Assembly (NCBI GenBank): GCA_016462905.1
Contig: JAEMSI010000015.1
Coordinates: 1-34,729, forward strand
Direction: 5' to 3'
Source of the DNA: Polynucleobacter sp.
GTDB lineage: Bacteria; Pseudomonadota; Gammaproteobacteria; Burkholderiales; Burkholderiaceae
DNA: 34,729 nt
Shown: positions 25,514-34,205 of the stretch, piece after piece
Layout: each line of letters opens with the position of its first letter
Numbering within the stretch: the first letter of the stretch is position 1
The notes under the pieces: model-generated
Database searches by the model: none
What the model was told of the DNA's origin: nothing
What the model saw: only the letters and a program-made list of their open reading frames with translations
Program-made: the position numbers and the translations under genes

Positions 25514-26499
25514 GCGCTCATTTCTCCCGCATCGCAGGGACGGGAAGTTATCTACCCAAGCAACGTCTAACAAACCAAGATTTGGTGGATATGCTTGCCA
25601 AGAATGGTCTCGAAACTAGTGATGAGTGGATTAAAACTCGCAGCGGTATTGAGGCCCGCCATTTTGCTGATAAAACTGAATTAACCAGTGACTTGGCTGT
25701 ATATGCTGCTAAAGCTGCTTTAGACGCAGCCAAAATATCTGCCAATGATCTTGATTTAATTATTTTGGCCACGTCCACGCCCGATCATTTAGGCGGTTTT
25801 CCAAGCACTGCATGTGTAGTGCAAGATAAATTAGGTGCAAAACCAGGTTCTGCCGCCTTCGATGTGCAGGCTGTCTGCGCCGGTTTTTCTTATGCCCTAT
25901 CGATTGCCGATGCATTTATTCGTGCCGGAAATTTTCGCAAGGTGATGGTGATTGGCGCTGAGGTTTTTTCACGGATTCTTGATTTTCAAGATCGCGGTAC
26001 TTGCGTTTTGTTCGGTGACGGTGCAGGCGCTGTTATTTTGGAGGCGAGCGATGAACCCGGTATTTTATCGATTGCCTTGCATGCCGATGGTAGTCAACGC
26101 GATATTTTGTGTGTCCCAGGTCGTGCAACCCAAGGTGGAATAGAGGGTAATGGTTTTTTAACCATGGATGGTCAGGCAGTATTTAAATTGGCCGTAAAAG
26201 TACTGGAGCAAGTCGCCCATGAGGCGCTTGAAAAAGCAGGCATGAAGCCAGAGCAACTGGATTGGCTAATTCCGCATCAAGCCAATATTCGAATTATGGA
26301 GAGTACTGCTCGCAAAATGGGGATGTCGATGGATAAAGTGATTGTGACGGTTGCTGAGCACGGTAATACCTCAGCAGCATCCATTCCATTGGCTTTGGAT
26401 GTGGGCATTCGCTCTGGGAAAATTCAGCGTCAACAGCATTTATTGTTAGAAGGGGTTGGCGGAGGGTTTGCTTGGGGTGCTGCGGTGATTCGCTATTAG
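25510..26499 (+). CDS. fabH: 3-oxoacyl-ACP synthase III (KASIII)
   Basis: Starts fatty-acid synthesis by condensing acetyl-CoA with malonyl-ACP. The 329-residue protein has the Cys-His-Asn triad at C123 ([12 protein letters not shown]), H256 (IPHQANIRI) and N286 (EHGNTSAAS), and a C-terminal [10 protein letters not shown] loop. The N-terminus has [16 protein letters not shown], typical of FabH. It is translationally coupled to plsX by a 4-nt overlap and is followed by fabD after 30 nt. Confidence 0.98.
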   Translation: MSAHFSRIAGTGSYLPKQRLTNQDLVDMLAKNGLETSDEWIKTRSGIEARHFADKTELTSDLAVYAAKAALDAAKISANDLDLIILATSTPDHLGGFPSTACVVQDKLGAKPGSAAFDVQAVCAGFSYALSIADAFIRAGNFRKVMVIGAEVFSRILDFQDRGTCVLFGDGAGAVILEASDEPGILSIALHADGSQRDILCVPGRATQGGIEGNGFLTMDGQAVFKLAVKVLEQVAHEALEKAGMKPEQLDWLIPHQANIRIMESTARKMGMSMDKVIVTVAEHGNTSAASIPLALDVGIRSGKIQRQQHLLLEGVGGGFAWGAAVIRY

Positions 26500-26529
26500 T
26501 ATTTCATTCTTAATTTTTCGAGTTTATTT

Positions 26530-27465
26530 ATGACATTTGCCTTTGTTTTTCCTGGTCAGGGTTCCCAAGCAGTGGGAATGTTAAATTCCATCATGAACCG
26601 CCCTGAAGTACGCGATACGCTTCACGAAGCCTCGGATGCCTTGAATGAAGATATTGCCAAGTTGATTGCGGAGGGTCCCGTTGAAGCCCTTGCCTTAACG
26701 ACCAATACACAACCAGTGATGCTAACTGCCGGTATTGCTTTTTATCGAGCTTGGTTAGCGAGTGGAGGTGCTAGACCTACTTGCATGGCAGGCCACAGCT
26801 TAGGAGAATATTCCGCACTTGTGGCCGCAGGTGTGATTTCATTTAAAGACGCAGTACCTATGGTACGTTTTCGTGCTGAGGCGATGCAAAATGCGGTGCC
26901 TGTTGGCACTGGAGGGATGGCTGCTATTTTGGGCTTAGAGGACGCAGGCGTGATTGAGGTATGTGCAGCAGCCAGTAAAGCCTCAGGAGAAGTGGTTGAG
27001 GCAGTCAACTTTAATGCGCCTGGGCAAATTGTGATTGCAGGAGCGAGTAATGCGGTTGCTCAAGCCTGTGAAATGTTAAAGGCAGCGGGAGCAAAACGCG
27101 CATTGCCATTGCCGGTATCCGCGCCATTTCATTCATCGCTTTTAAAGCCTGCATCCGATCGTTTGAAAGAATATTTGCAGGACATTCAATTCAATACACC
27201 AACGGTATCGGTGATTAATAATGTGGATGTGATCGCTCAGACGCAGCCCGATTTAATTAAAGATGCTTTGGTTCGTCAGGCGGCAAAACCAGTGCGTTGG
27301 CAAGAAATAATTCGCTTGATGTCACAGCAGGGAGTAAAGCGGGTTGTTGAGTGCGGTCCGGGTAAAGTGCTGGCTGGTTTAACTAAACGAATTGACGATC
27401 AAGTTCAAGGCATCGCTATATTTGATGAGACCAGTCTTCAAGAAACAGTAGCATCTTTAAAATAA
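26530..27465 (+). CDS. fabD: Malonyl-CoA:ACP transacylase
   Basis: Loads malonyl groups onto acyl carrier protein. The 311-residue protein begins MTFAFVFPGQGSQAVGML and has the catalytic Ser in GHSLGEYSAL (S90) and His at H201 in SAPFHSSLL; the triad region is at the same position as in the E. coli enzyme. It is between fabH and fabG with gaps of about 30 nt on either side. Confidence 0.98.
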   Translation: MTFAFVFPGQGSQAVGMLNSIMNRPEVRDTLHEASDALNEDIAKLIAEGPVEALALTTNTQPVMLTAGIAFYRAWLASGGARPTCMAGHSLGEYSALVAAGVISFKDAVPMVRFRAEAMQNAVPVGTGGMAAILGLEDAGVIEVCAAASKASGEVVEAVNFNAPGQIVIAGASNAVAQACEMLKAAGAKRALPLPVSAPFHSSLLKPASDRLKEYLQDIQFNTPTVSVINNVDVIAQTQPDLIKDALVRQAAKPVRWQEIIRLMSQQGVKRVVECGPGKVLAGLTKRIDDQVQGIAIFDETSLQETVASLK

Positions 27466-27494
27466 GTATTACAAAATTAGCAAAAAGGTTTGAC

Positions 27495-28238
27495 ATGAAT
27501 CTTGATTTAAAGGGACAAATTGCGTTGGTTACTGGGGCTTCGCGAGGGATCGGTCAGGCGATTGCCCAAGAACTTGCTGCGGGCGGTGCTCAAGTGATCG
27601 GAACCGCTACATCAGCAGACGGGGCTCAAGCAATTAACGAGCGCTTAAAACCATTTGGTGGCAAAGGACGCATTTTGAATGTGACTGAAGCGGGAGCTTG
27701 TGAAGCGTTTATTGATGGCATAGTTAAAGAATTCGGTGGGATTCATATTTTGGTCAATAACGCTGGTATTACACGCGATCAATTGGCAATGCGCATGAAG
27801 GAAAATGAATGGTCCGAAGTAATTGATACTAATTTAAGTGCGGTATATCGCCTTTCACAGGCTGTTTTGCGACCCATGATGAAGGCGCGCGCAGGCCGAA
27901 TTATTAACATCACCTCGATTGTTGGTCACATGGGTAATCCAGGTCAGATTAATTATGCGGCTGCCAAAGCGGGTGTTGCTGGAATGACGCGTGCCTTAGC
28001 GCGTGAAATCGGTAGTCGCAATATCACCGTTAATTGCGTAGCTCCGGGCTTTATTGATACCGATATGACGCGCGCCCTGAGTGTCGAGCAACAAGATAGT
28101 CTAAAAGCCAATATTCCACTGGCTCGCCTAGGAACTCCCGAAGACGTTGCTCAAGCAGTAGCTTTTTTAGCTTCGCCAGCCGCGGCTTACATTACCGGAA
28201 ATACCTTACATGTCAACGGCGGCCTTTATCTGGCTTGA
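27495..28238 (+). CDS. fabG: 3-oxoacyl-ACP reductase
   Basis: NADPH-dependent first reduction of the elongation cycle. The 247-residue short-chain dehydrogenase has TGASRGIG (13-20), NNAG (88-91), and the catalytic S141, Y154 and K158, with Y-x3-K spacing. The C-terminus, ITGNTLHVNGGLYLA, is typical. AAAGG lies 8 nt before the ATG. An 88-nt gap before acpP leaves room for another promoter. Confidence 0.98.
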   Translation: MNLDLKGQIALVTGASRGIGQAIAQELAAGGAQVIGTATSADGAQAINERLKPFGGKGRILNVTEAGACEAFIDGIVKEFGGIHILVNNAGITRDQLAMRMKENEWSEVIDTNLSAVYRLSQAVLRPMMKARAGRIINITSIVGHMGNPGQINYAAAKAGVAGMTRALAREIGSRNITVNCVAPGFIDTDMTRALSVEQQDSLKANIPLARLGTPEDVAQAVAFLASPAAAYITGNTLHVNGGLYLA

Positions 28239-28326
28239 TTTTGCCGCTTAAATCGGAAAAATAGGCTTATTTCCAACAAACTGATAAAATTCTGAAATTC
28301 GTTTTTAACAACCCTTGGGGGACTGA

Positions 28327-28569
28327 ATGGAAAACATCGAACAACGCGTTAAGAAAATCGTCGCTGAGCAGTTAGGCGTCGCAGAAGGAGAGATTAAGAA
28401 TGAATCTTCTTTTGTCAACGACCTAGGCGCTGACTCTCTTGACACGGTTGAGCTGGTTATGGCTTTGGAGGATGAATTTGGAATCGAGATTCCTGATGAA
28501 GAAGCCGAAAAAATTACGACGGTACAGCTCGCAATCGATTTCGCAAAATCGAAAGCTGCTAAGGCTTAA
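28327..28569 (+). CDS. acpP: Acyl carrier protein
   Basis: Carries growing acyl chains on a phosphopantetheine arm. The 80-residue acidic protein has the attachment Ser at S37 in [16 protein letters not shown] lies 6 nt before the ATG, a strong ribosome-binding site. A TAAAAT at 28285-28290 in the 88-nt upstream gap is a possible -10 for separate high-level expression, but no good -35 is seen. A stem-loop at 28575-28607 follows the stop. Confidence 0.98.
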   Translation: MENIEQRVKKIVAEQLGVAEGEIKNESSFVNDLGADSLDTVELVMALEDEFGIEIPDEEAEKITTVQLAIDFAKSKAAKA

Positions 28570-28574
28570 TTGGT

Positions 28575-28607
28575 AGCCAAGTTGGTAGTAGTTTCGCTAA
28601 CTTGGTT
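28575..28607 (+). promoter_or_regulatory. Stem-loop between acpP and fabF
   Basis: AGCCAAGTTGGT (28575-28586) pairs with GCTAACTTGGTT (28596-28607) over 12 positions, with four G-T pairs and a 9-nt loop. It starts 6 nt after the acpP stop and is followed by only a short T-rich run, so it is not a classical terminator. It could protect the acpP mRNA end or reduce read-through into fabF. Confidence 0.5.
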
Positions 28608-28642
28608 TCTGCATAGTCGCTTAATTCACTTTTAGGTCTACT

Positions 28643-29890
28643 GTGTCTGCATCAAAGCACCAACGAAGAGTGGTGGTAACTGGTTTAGGACTGATTTCTC
28701 CTGTTGGAAATTCTGTTGAATCTGCTTGGGCTAATTTGTTAGCTGGGCAATCTGGCATTGCCACGATTACTAAGTTTGATCATTCTGCATTTAGTGTTCA
28801 CTTTGCCGGTGAGGTAAAGGGTTTCAATATTGAGGAATACGTTTCCGCAAAAGAAGCCCGCCATATGGATACCTTTATCCACTTTGGTATCGCCGCAGGT
28901 GCGCAGGCTATCAAAGATAGCGGACTGATTGTTACTGAAGCGAATGCAGAGCGGATTGGCGTCATGGTGGGATCCGGAATTGGCGGTCTCCCCATGATTG
29001 AAGAAAATAAGTCCGACTTAATTGAGCGTGGTCCTCGCCGCATTTCCCCTTTTCTCATTCCCGGTTCCATTATTAATATGATTTCTGGGCACTTGAGCAT
29101 CAATTTCAATCTAAAAGGCCCTAATGTTGCCGCTGTGACTGCTTGTACAACAGGGCTTCATAGTCTTGGTTTGGCAGCGCGTTTAATTCAGTATGGTGAT
29201 GCAGATGTCATGGTTGCGGGTGGCGCGGAGTCAACAGTTTCAGGTTTGGGTGTAGGCGGATTCGCTTCTGCACGGGCACTTTCGACTCGTAATGATGATC
29301 CCGCTACTGCTTCACGCCCTTGGGATGTCGATCGCGATGGTTTTGTGCTGGGCGAAGGTGCTGGTGTGATGGTGTTAGAAGAATACGAACACGCACGTCA
29401 ACGTGGCGCTAAAATTTATGCCGAGTTAGTTGGTTTTGGTATGAGTGGTGATGCTTATCATATGACCGCCCCCAATATGGATGGCCCGCGCCGCTGCATG
29501 ATTAATGCGATGCGTGATGCAGGCATTAATGCCGATCAAATTCAATACATCAATGCCCATGGGACATCAACTCCATTGGGTGATAAAAATGAAACAGAAG
29601 CAATTAAAGCTGCTTTGGGGGATCATGCCAAAAAGATTGTGGTGAATTCGACCAAATCAATGACGGGTCACCTTTTAGGAGGCGCTGGTGGGCTTGAGTC
29701 GGTATTTACGGTGCTGGCTCTTCAGCAGCAGAAATCGCCACCGACAATCAATATCTTTAATCAAGACCCTGAATGCGATCTAGATTATTGTGCAAATACG
29801 GCTAGGGATTTGAAAATTCAGTATGCCGTGAAAAACAACTTTGGCTTTGGGGGTACTAACGGTACCTTGATATTTGCCAAGTTGACCTAA
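28643..29890 (+). CDS. fabF: 3-oxoacyl-ACP synthase II (KASII)
   Basis: Elongation condensing enzyme of fatty-acid synthesis. The 415-residue protein has the nucleophile C168 ([11 protein letters not shown]), the two active-site His motifs [11 protein letters not shown] and SMTGHLLG, and the C-terminal [12 protein letters not shown]. It starts at a GTG and has no clear Shine-Dalgarno; the N-terminus [14 protein letters not shown] supports that start. It ends the fab cluster. Downstream lies degP rather than the rpoE-rseA-rseB genes often found here. Confidence 0.97.
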   Translation: MSASKHQRRVVVTGLGLISPVGNSVESAWANLLAGQSGIATITKFDHSAFSVHFAGEVKGFNIEEYVSAKEARHMDTFIHFGIAAGAQAIKDSGLIVTEANAERIGVMVGSGIGGLPMIEENKSDLIERGPRRISPFLIPGSIINMISGHLSINFNLKGPNVAAVTACTTGLHSLGLAARLIQYGDADVMVAGGAESTVSGLGVGGFASARALSTRNDDPATASRPWDVDRDGFVLGEGAGVMVLEEYEHARQRGAKIYAELVGFGMSGDAYHMTAPNMDGPRRCMINAMRDAGINADQIQYINAHGTSTPLGDKNETEAIKAALGDHAKKIVVNSTKSMTGHLLGGAGGLESVFTVLALQQQKSPPTINIFNQDPECDLDYCANTARDLKIQYAVKNNFGFGGTNGTLIFAKLT

Positions 29891-29915
29891 TATCAGTTGT
29901 ATTACATCTTTAGGT

Positions 29916-29932
29916 AGGGCATAGCCCTTTTT
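29916..29932 (+). promoter_or_regulatory. Small terminator-like hairpin abutting the degP start
   Basis: AGGGC (29916-29920) pairs with GCCCT (29924-29928) across an ATA loop and is followed by five T's, ending 3 nt before the degP ATG. AGG at 29912-29914 is the only Shine-Dalgarno-like sequence and lies just 5' of the stem. A fabF terminator or a translational element are both possible. Confidence 0.45.
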
Positions 29933-29935
29933 GAC

Positions 29936-31387
29936 ATGAAAAAAATACTGGTATTGCTTCTAACTGCATTATTGTTGTCTCCAGCCTCATTTGCTCAATC
30001 CCCGCGCGTGGCTTTACCTGATTTTGTTGAACTAGTTGAAAAAGCAAGCCCTGCTGTAGTGAATATTCGAACCACGGAAAAAGTAAACGTTCAGAGTTCT
30101 CAGGGATCGCCTTTTGAGGGCATGCCCGATGATCAAGCTGAATTTTTTAAACGTTTTTTTGGAATTCCTATGCCTGGGGCCCCTGGTAATCCCGGCAGCC
30201 AGAAACAAAACCCCAATAAAAAGCCTCCTCAGCAAGAAATAGAGAGGGGTGTTGGCTCCGGTTTCATTATTGATTCAAACGGTTTTATTTTGACTAATGC
30301 TCATGTGGTTGAAGGCGCCAACAGCATTACTGTAACCATGACCGATAAGCGCGAATTTAAAGCAAAATTATTGGGTGCAGATAAACGCACTGATATTGCA
30401 TTAATCAAAATTGAGGCTAGTAATTTACCTAAAATTCCTTTGGGCGATTCCTCCAAGGTGAAGGTGGGTGAGTGGGTCTTGGCGATCGGCTCTCCTTTTG
30501 GCTTGGAAAATACGGTAACTGCTGGAATTGTTTCGGCAAAAAGTCGCGATACCGGTGATTATTTGCCCTTTATACAAACCGACGTAGCGGTCAATCCTGG
30601 CAATTCTGGGGGGCCTTTATTAAATACTGCTGGTCAGGTGATCGGAATTAATTCACAAATTTTTAGTCGCTCTGGCGGTTATATGGGAATTTCGTTTGCG
30701 ATACCAATCGATGAAGCGATGCGGGTTGCCGATCAGTTGCGTACTGGTGGTAAATTAGTGCGCGGAAAGATTGGCGTTGCGATTGCGGATATGACGAAGG
30801 AAGTAGCCGAAAGTTTAGGATTAGGAAAACCCCGTGGCGCCTTTGTTCGTAACGCTGAGCCTGGAGGTCCTGCTGCATCGGGAGGCATCGAAGCAGGTGA
30901 TGTGATTTTAAATTTCAATGGTAAAGAGATTCAAAAATCAACCGATTTACCGCGGGTTGTTGGTGAAACCAAGCCCGGCACGAGTGCGCTTGTAAAAGTT
31001 TGGCGTAAAGGTGCATCACGTGATTTAACCGTGGTTGTCGCGGATGCAGACGGCGATAAAACAGCAGCCAAAAAAATTGATACCCCGAGCGTTAGCGTGG
31101 GTGTCGCGATTCCCTCGTTTGCTTTTTCTGTGAACGAGTTATCTGAGGCTAAGAAAAAAGAGTTGGGGGTGCGCAGCGGGATTGAAATTACCGCTGTCAC
31201 TGAGGGGTCAGCATCCCGCGCTGGAATTCGTGCGGGGGATATTGTGATGCGTATCGGCGATACCGATATCTCGGGGGTAAAACAGTTTGAAGGCTTGGTA
31301 AAGGGTTTAGACGGGAGCAAAGCAGTTCCCATTTTTATTCGCCGAGGCGATGCAACCTTGGTAGTCCCGCTAAAACCAGGCAAATAA
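29936..31387 (+). CDS. Periplasmic serine protease of the DegP/DegQ (Do, MucD) family
   Basis: Periplasmic protease and chaperone. The 483-residue protein has a clear signal peptide, cleaved after SPASFA (residue 20). The trypsin-like domain has H123 (TNAHVVEG), D153 (RTDIALIKI) and S224 (NPGNSGGPLL), and two PDZ domains follow (about 275-370 and 395-480). A Pro/Gly/Asn/Lys-rich segment at 79-99 forms the extended LA-loop. The neighbours lepA-lepB-rnc are those of mucD in Pseudomonas and Burkholderia, which favours MucD. Confidence 0.95.
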   Translation: MKKILVLLLTALLLSPASFAQSPRVALPDFVELVEKASPAVVNIRTTEKVNVQSSQGSPFEGMPDDQAEFFKRFFGIPMPGAPGNPGSQKQNPNKKPPQQEIERGVGSGFIIDSNGFILTNAHVVEGANSITVTMTDKREFKAKLLGADKRTDIALIKIEASNLPKIPLGDSSKVKVGEWVLAIGSPFGLENTVTAGIVSAKSRDTGDYLPFIQTDVAVNPGNSGGPLLNTAGQVIGINSQIFSRSGGYMGISFAIPIDEAMRVADQLRTGGKLVRGKIGVAIADMTKEVAESLGLGKPRGAFVRNAEPGGPAASGGIEAGDVILNFNGKEIQKSTDLPRVVGETKPGTSALVKVWRKGASRDLTVVVADADGDKTAAKKIDTPSVSVGVAIPSFAFSVNELSEAKKKELGVRSGIEITAVTEGSASRAGIRAGDIVMRIGDTDISGVKQFEGLVKGLDGSKAVPIFIRRGDATLVVPLKPGK

Positions 31388-31431
31388 TGAGGGTGACTAT
31401 TCCAATCTTTTAAATGAGCCACTTTTTGTTT

Positions 31432-31468
31432 AAAACCCCGTTTTAACTCAGTTTAGGACGGGGTTTTT
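31432..31468 (+). terminator. Intrinsic terminator after the degP-like gene
   Basis: AAAACCCCGT (31432-31441) pairs perfectly with ACGGGGTTTT (31458-31467) over 10 bp, with a 16-nt loop and a T run. It lies 44 nt after the stop, separating the protease gene from lepA. Confidence 0.88.
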
Positions 31469-31530
31469 GCTTATTGGTCTCATTTTTAAGGCGATTTAGT
31501 TCAGCCATTACAATAGGGAAAAGACGGCTT

Positions 31531-31561
31531 ATTGCAGCGCATCATCCAGTTGTGTTGCAAT
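31531..31561 (+). promoter_or_regulatory. lepA leader stem-loop 1
   Basis: ATTGCAGCGCA (31531-31541) pairs with TGTGTTGCAAT (31551-31561) over 11 positions, two of them G-T, with a 9-nt loop. It lies between a possible -10 (TACAAT, 31509-31514) and the lepA start. Confidence 0.45.
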
Positions 31562-31563
31562 CA

Positions 31564-31593
31564 GGCGTTTTACATAGTGAAACTAATAACGCC
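31564..31593 (+). promoter_or_regulatory. lepA leader stem-loop 2, ending at the start codon
   Basis: GGCGTT (31564-31569) pairs perfectly with AACGCC (31588-31593), whose last base directly precedes the lepA ATG. No Shine-Dalgarno is present between the arms or before the start. Two nucleotides separate it from stem-loop 1. Confidence 0.5.
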
Positions 31594-33402
31594 ATGGATT
31601 TAATACGTAATTTCTCGATCATTGCCCATATAGACCATGGGAAATCAACCCTTGCAGACCGCATTATTCAGCTTTGCGGAGGTTTATCTGACCGCGAAAT
31701 GGAAGAGCAAGTCCTTGATTCAATGGATATTGAGCGCGAGCGGGGGATTACCATTAAAGCGCAAACTGCCGCCCTTTCCTATCAAGCCAAAGACGGCAAG
31801 ACTTATAACCTCAATTTAATTGACACCCCAGGTCACGTTGATTTCTCCTATGAGGTGAGCCGTTCCCTATCGGCATGCGAGGGGGCTCTTTTGGTTGTTG
31901 ATGCAAGCCAAGGGGTTGAGGCACAAACGGTCGCTAATTGCTATACCGCTACCGAACTTGGTGTTGAAGTGATTCCTATTTTGAACAAAATTGATTTACC
32001 CTCGGCAGATCCTGAGTCGGCTAAAAAAGAAATCGAAGACGTGATTGGAATTGACGCAACCGACGCAGTATGTTGTTCGGCTAAGACAGGTTTGGGCGTG
32101 GCCGATGTCATCGAAGAAATGATTCGTCGAGTGCCACCACCCAAAGGGGATCCGAACGCACCCCTGCAGGCCTTGATTATTGACTCTTGGTTTGATAATT
32201 ACGTTGGTGTAGTGATGCTAGTTCGCGTGATGAACGGCACGCTTCGACCCAAAGATAAGATTCTCTTGATGGCTAACGGTTCAACTCATTTGGTTGAGCA
32301 AATTGGTGTATTTACCCCAAAATCATTAACACGCGAGCAGTTGAGTGCTGGTCAGGTGGGCTTCATCATTTCTGGAATTAAAGAATTAAAAGCTGCCAAA
32401 GTGGGCGATACGGTTACGCATGCAACTGGTCAACAAGGCAGAGTAATGGCAACAGCTCCATTGCCCGGTTTTAAAGAAGTGAAGCCTCAGGTGTTTGCAG
32501 GTTTATATCCGGTTGAGGCTAATCAATACGATGCTTTACGCGACTCCTTGGAAAAATTAAAACTAAATGATGCATCGTTGATGTATGACCCTGAGGTATC
32601 GCAGGCGCTCGGTTTTGGTTTTCGATGTGGCTTTTTAGGTTTGCTACACATGGAGATTGTGCAAGAGCGCTTAGAGCGCCAATTTGATATGGATTTAATT
32701 ACGACTGCACCGACAGTCGTATATCAGGTACAACAACGTGATGGCACATTCGTGATTGTCGATAACCCCTCAAAAATGCCGGATCCTAGCAAGATTGAGA
32801 CTATCTTAGAACCGATTGTGACCGTCAATTTGTATATGCCTCAGGAGTATGTTGGCGCAGTCATTACCTTATGTACCGGTAAACGTGGCATCCAAACCAA
32901 TATGACTTACTTAGGCCGTCAAGTTCAACTTACCTATGAATTGCCTATGGCCGAAATCGTGATGGATTTTTTCGATCGCTTGAAGTCGATTTCGCGGGGT
33001 TATGCTTCCATGGATTATGAATTTAAAGAATATCGCCCAGCCGATGTAGTCAAGGTTGATATTTTGATTAATGGTGATCGGGTGGATGCTTTATCCGTGA
33101 TTGTGCATCGAAGCAATAGCCAATACCGTGGCCGCGAAGTGGTAGCTAAAATGCGCGGTATTATTCCGCGGCAAATGTTTGATGTTGCAATTCAAGCGGC
33201 AATTGGAAGCAATATTATTGCGCGCGAAAATGTGAAGGCTTTACGTAAAAATGTCTTAGCAAAATGCTATGGTGGTGATATCAGTCGCAAACGTAAATTA
33301 CTTGAGAAACAAAAAGAAGGTAAGAAGCGGATGAAACAGGTTGGAAACGTTGAAATTCCCCAAGAGGCTTTTTTGGCCATATTACAGGTTGAAGATAAAT
33401 GA
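31594..33402 (+). CDS. lepA: Elongation factor 4 (LepA)
   Basis: Ribosome-associated GTPase linked to back-translocation and initiation quality. The 602-residue protein begins [19 protein letters not shown], with G1 at 11-19, G3 DTPGH (77-81) and G4 NKID (131-134), and has the LepA C-terminal domain ending [15 protein letters not shown]. The open frame extends 40 codons upstream, but the family's N-terminus and the low-complexity upstream residues fix the start at 31594. It overlaps lepB by 4 nt (ATGA). Length is typical. Confidence 0.97.
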   Translation: MDLIRNFSIIAHIDHGKSTLADRIIQLCGGLSDREMEEQVLDSMDIERERGITIKAQTAALSYQAKDGKTYNLNLIDTPGHVDFSYEVSRSLSACEGALLVVDASQGVEAQTVANCYTATELGVEVIPILNKIDLPSADPESAKKEIEDVIGIDATDAVCCSAKTGLGVADVIEEMIRRVPPPKGDPNAPLQALIIDSWFDNYVGVVMLVRVMNGTLRPKDKILLMANGSTHLVEQIGVFTPKSLTREQLSAGQVGFIISGIKELKAAKVGDTVTHATGQQGRVMATAPLPGFKEVKPQVFAGLYPVEANQYDALRDSLEKLKLNDASLMYDPEVSQALGFGFRCGFLGLLHMEIVQERLERQFDMDLITTAPTVVYQVQQRDGTFVIVDNPSKMPDPSKIETILEPIVTVNLYMPQEYVGAVITLCTGKRGIQTNMTYLGRQVQLTYELPMAEIVMDFFDRLKSISRGYASMDYEFKEYRPADVVKVDILINGDRVDALSVIVHRSNSQYRGREVVAKMRGIIPRQMFDVAIQAAIGSNIIARENVKALRKNVLAKCYGGDISRKRKLLEKQKEGKKRMKQVGNVEIPQEAFLAILQVEDK

Positions 33403-34202
33403 ACTTTGCATTAATTCTCTTAATATTAGTGCTGGGCACTGGATTTGCTTGGGCGCTGGATCGCTTTTATTTGGCACCGCAACGGCGTGCAAAAGGGGTT
33501 GAACAGACGCCAATTTGGCTTGAATATACCGCAGGATTTTTTCCGGTAATTTGCGCCGTTTTTCTTTTGCGTTCTTTTATTATCGAACCTTTTAAGATTC
33601 CTTCGGGGTCAATGATCCCCACCTTACATATTGGCGATTTTATTATTGTCAATAAGTTTACTTATGGAATTCGTCTCCCCGTAATCAATAAGAAGGTGAT
33701 TGATTTAAATACACCTCAACGGGGCGATGTGATTGTGTTTCGTTATCCTAAAGATGAATCAGTTGACTATATTAAGCGTGTGATTGCTATTCCTGGCGAT
33801 GAAATTATCTATTTGGATAAGCGCCTCACCATTAATGGCAAGGCGCTTGATTATCAGGGTGGAGAAAATTATTTAGACCCTGAAAATATGCGTTATGCTA
33901 AATTTTTCAAAGAAATTTTTCCAAAAGAATTGGGCGGTAATAAGCACTCGATCTTAAATGATCCAGACCGCTCTAGTAATGTTTTTTTACCAGAGCGTTT
34001 TCCAGGAATAGAGTTTTGTAATTATCAGCTTGGCTTGAATTGCAAGGTACCGCCTGGGCATTATTTTGTGATGGGCGATAACCGCGATAACAGTCTTGAT
34101 TCCCGTTACTGGGGTTTTGTGCCCGATCAAAATTTAGTCGGTCGAGCTTTTTTCGTCTGGCTTAACTTAAGCGCGCTTAATCGCATTGGAAGTTTTGAGT
34201 AA
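33399..34202 (+). CDS. lepB: Signal peptidase I
   Basis: Inner-membrane serine protease that removes signal peptides from secreted preproteins. The 267-residue protein has two transmembrane segments (about 1-20 and 44-63), then the catalytic S71 in PSGSMIPTL and K126 in [12 protein letters not shown], and a C-terminal [15 protein letters not shown] box. It starts inside the lepA stop codon (ATGA), and rnc follows after 3 nt, the classic lepA-lepB-rnc order. Confidence 0.97.
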   Translation: MNFALILLILVLGTGFAWALDRFYLAPQRRAKGVEQTPIWLEYTAGFFPVICAVFLLRSFIIEPFKIPSGSMIPTLHIGDFIIVNKFTYGIRLPVINKKVIDLNTPQRGDVIVFRYPKDESVDYIKRVIAIPGDEIIYLDKRLTINGKALDYQGGENYLDPENMRYAKFFKEIFPKELGGNKHSILNDPDRSSNVFLPERFPGIEFCNYQLGLNCKVPPGHYFVMGDNRDNSLDSRYWGFVPDQNLVGRAFFVWLNLSALNRIGSFE

Positions 34203-34205
34203 TAC

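Noticed and set aside
28255..28276. Stem GGAAA...TTTCC after fabG
   Set aside because: Short, AT-rich, bulged and without a T tract, so not supported as a terminator.
31474..31593. 40-codon N-terminal extension of LepA
   Set aside because: LepA proteins begin at the [14 protein letters not shown] motif. The extension covers a probable promoter and two stem-loops and looks non-coding.
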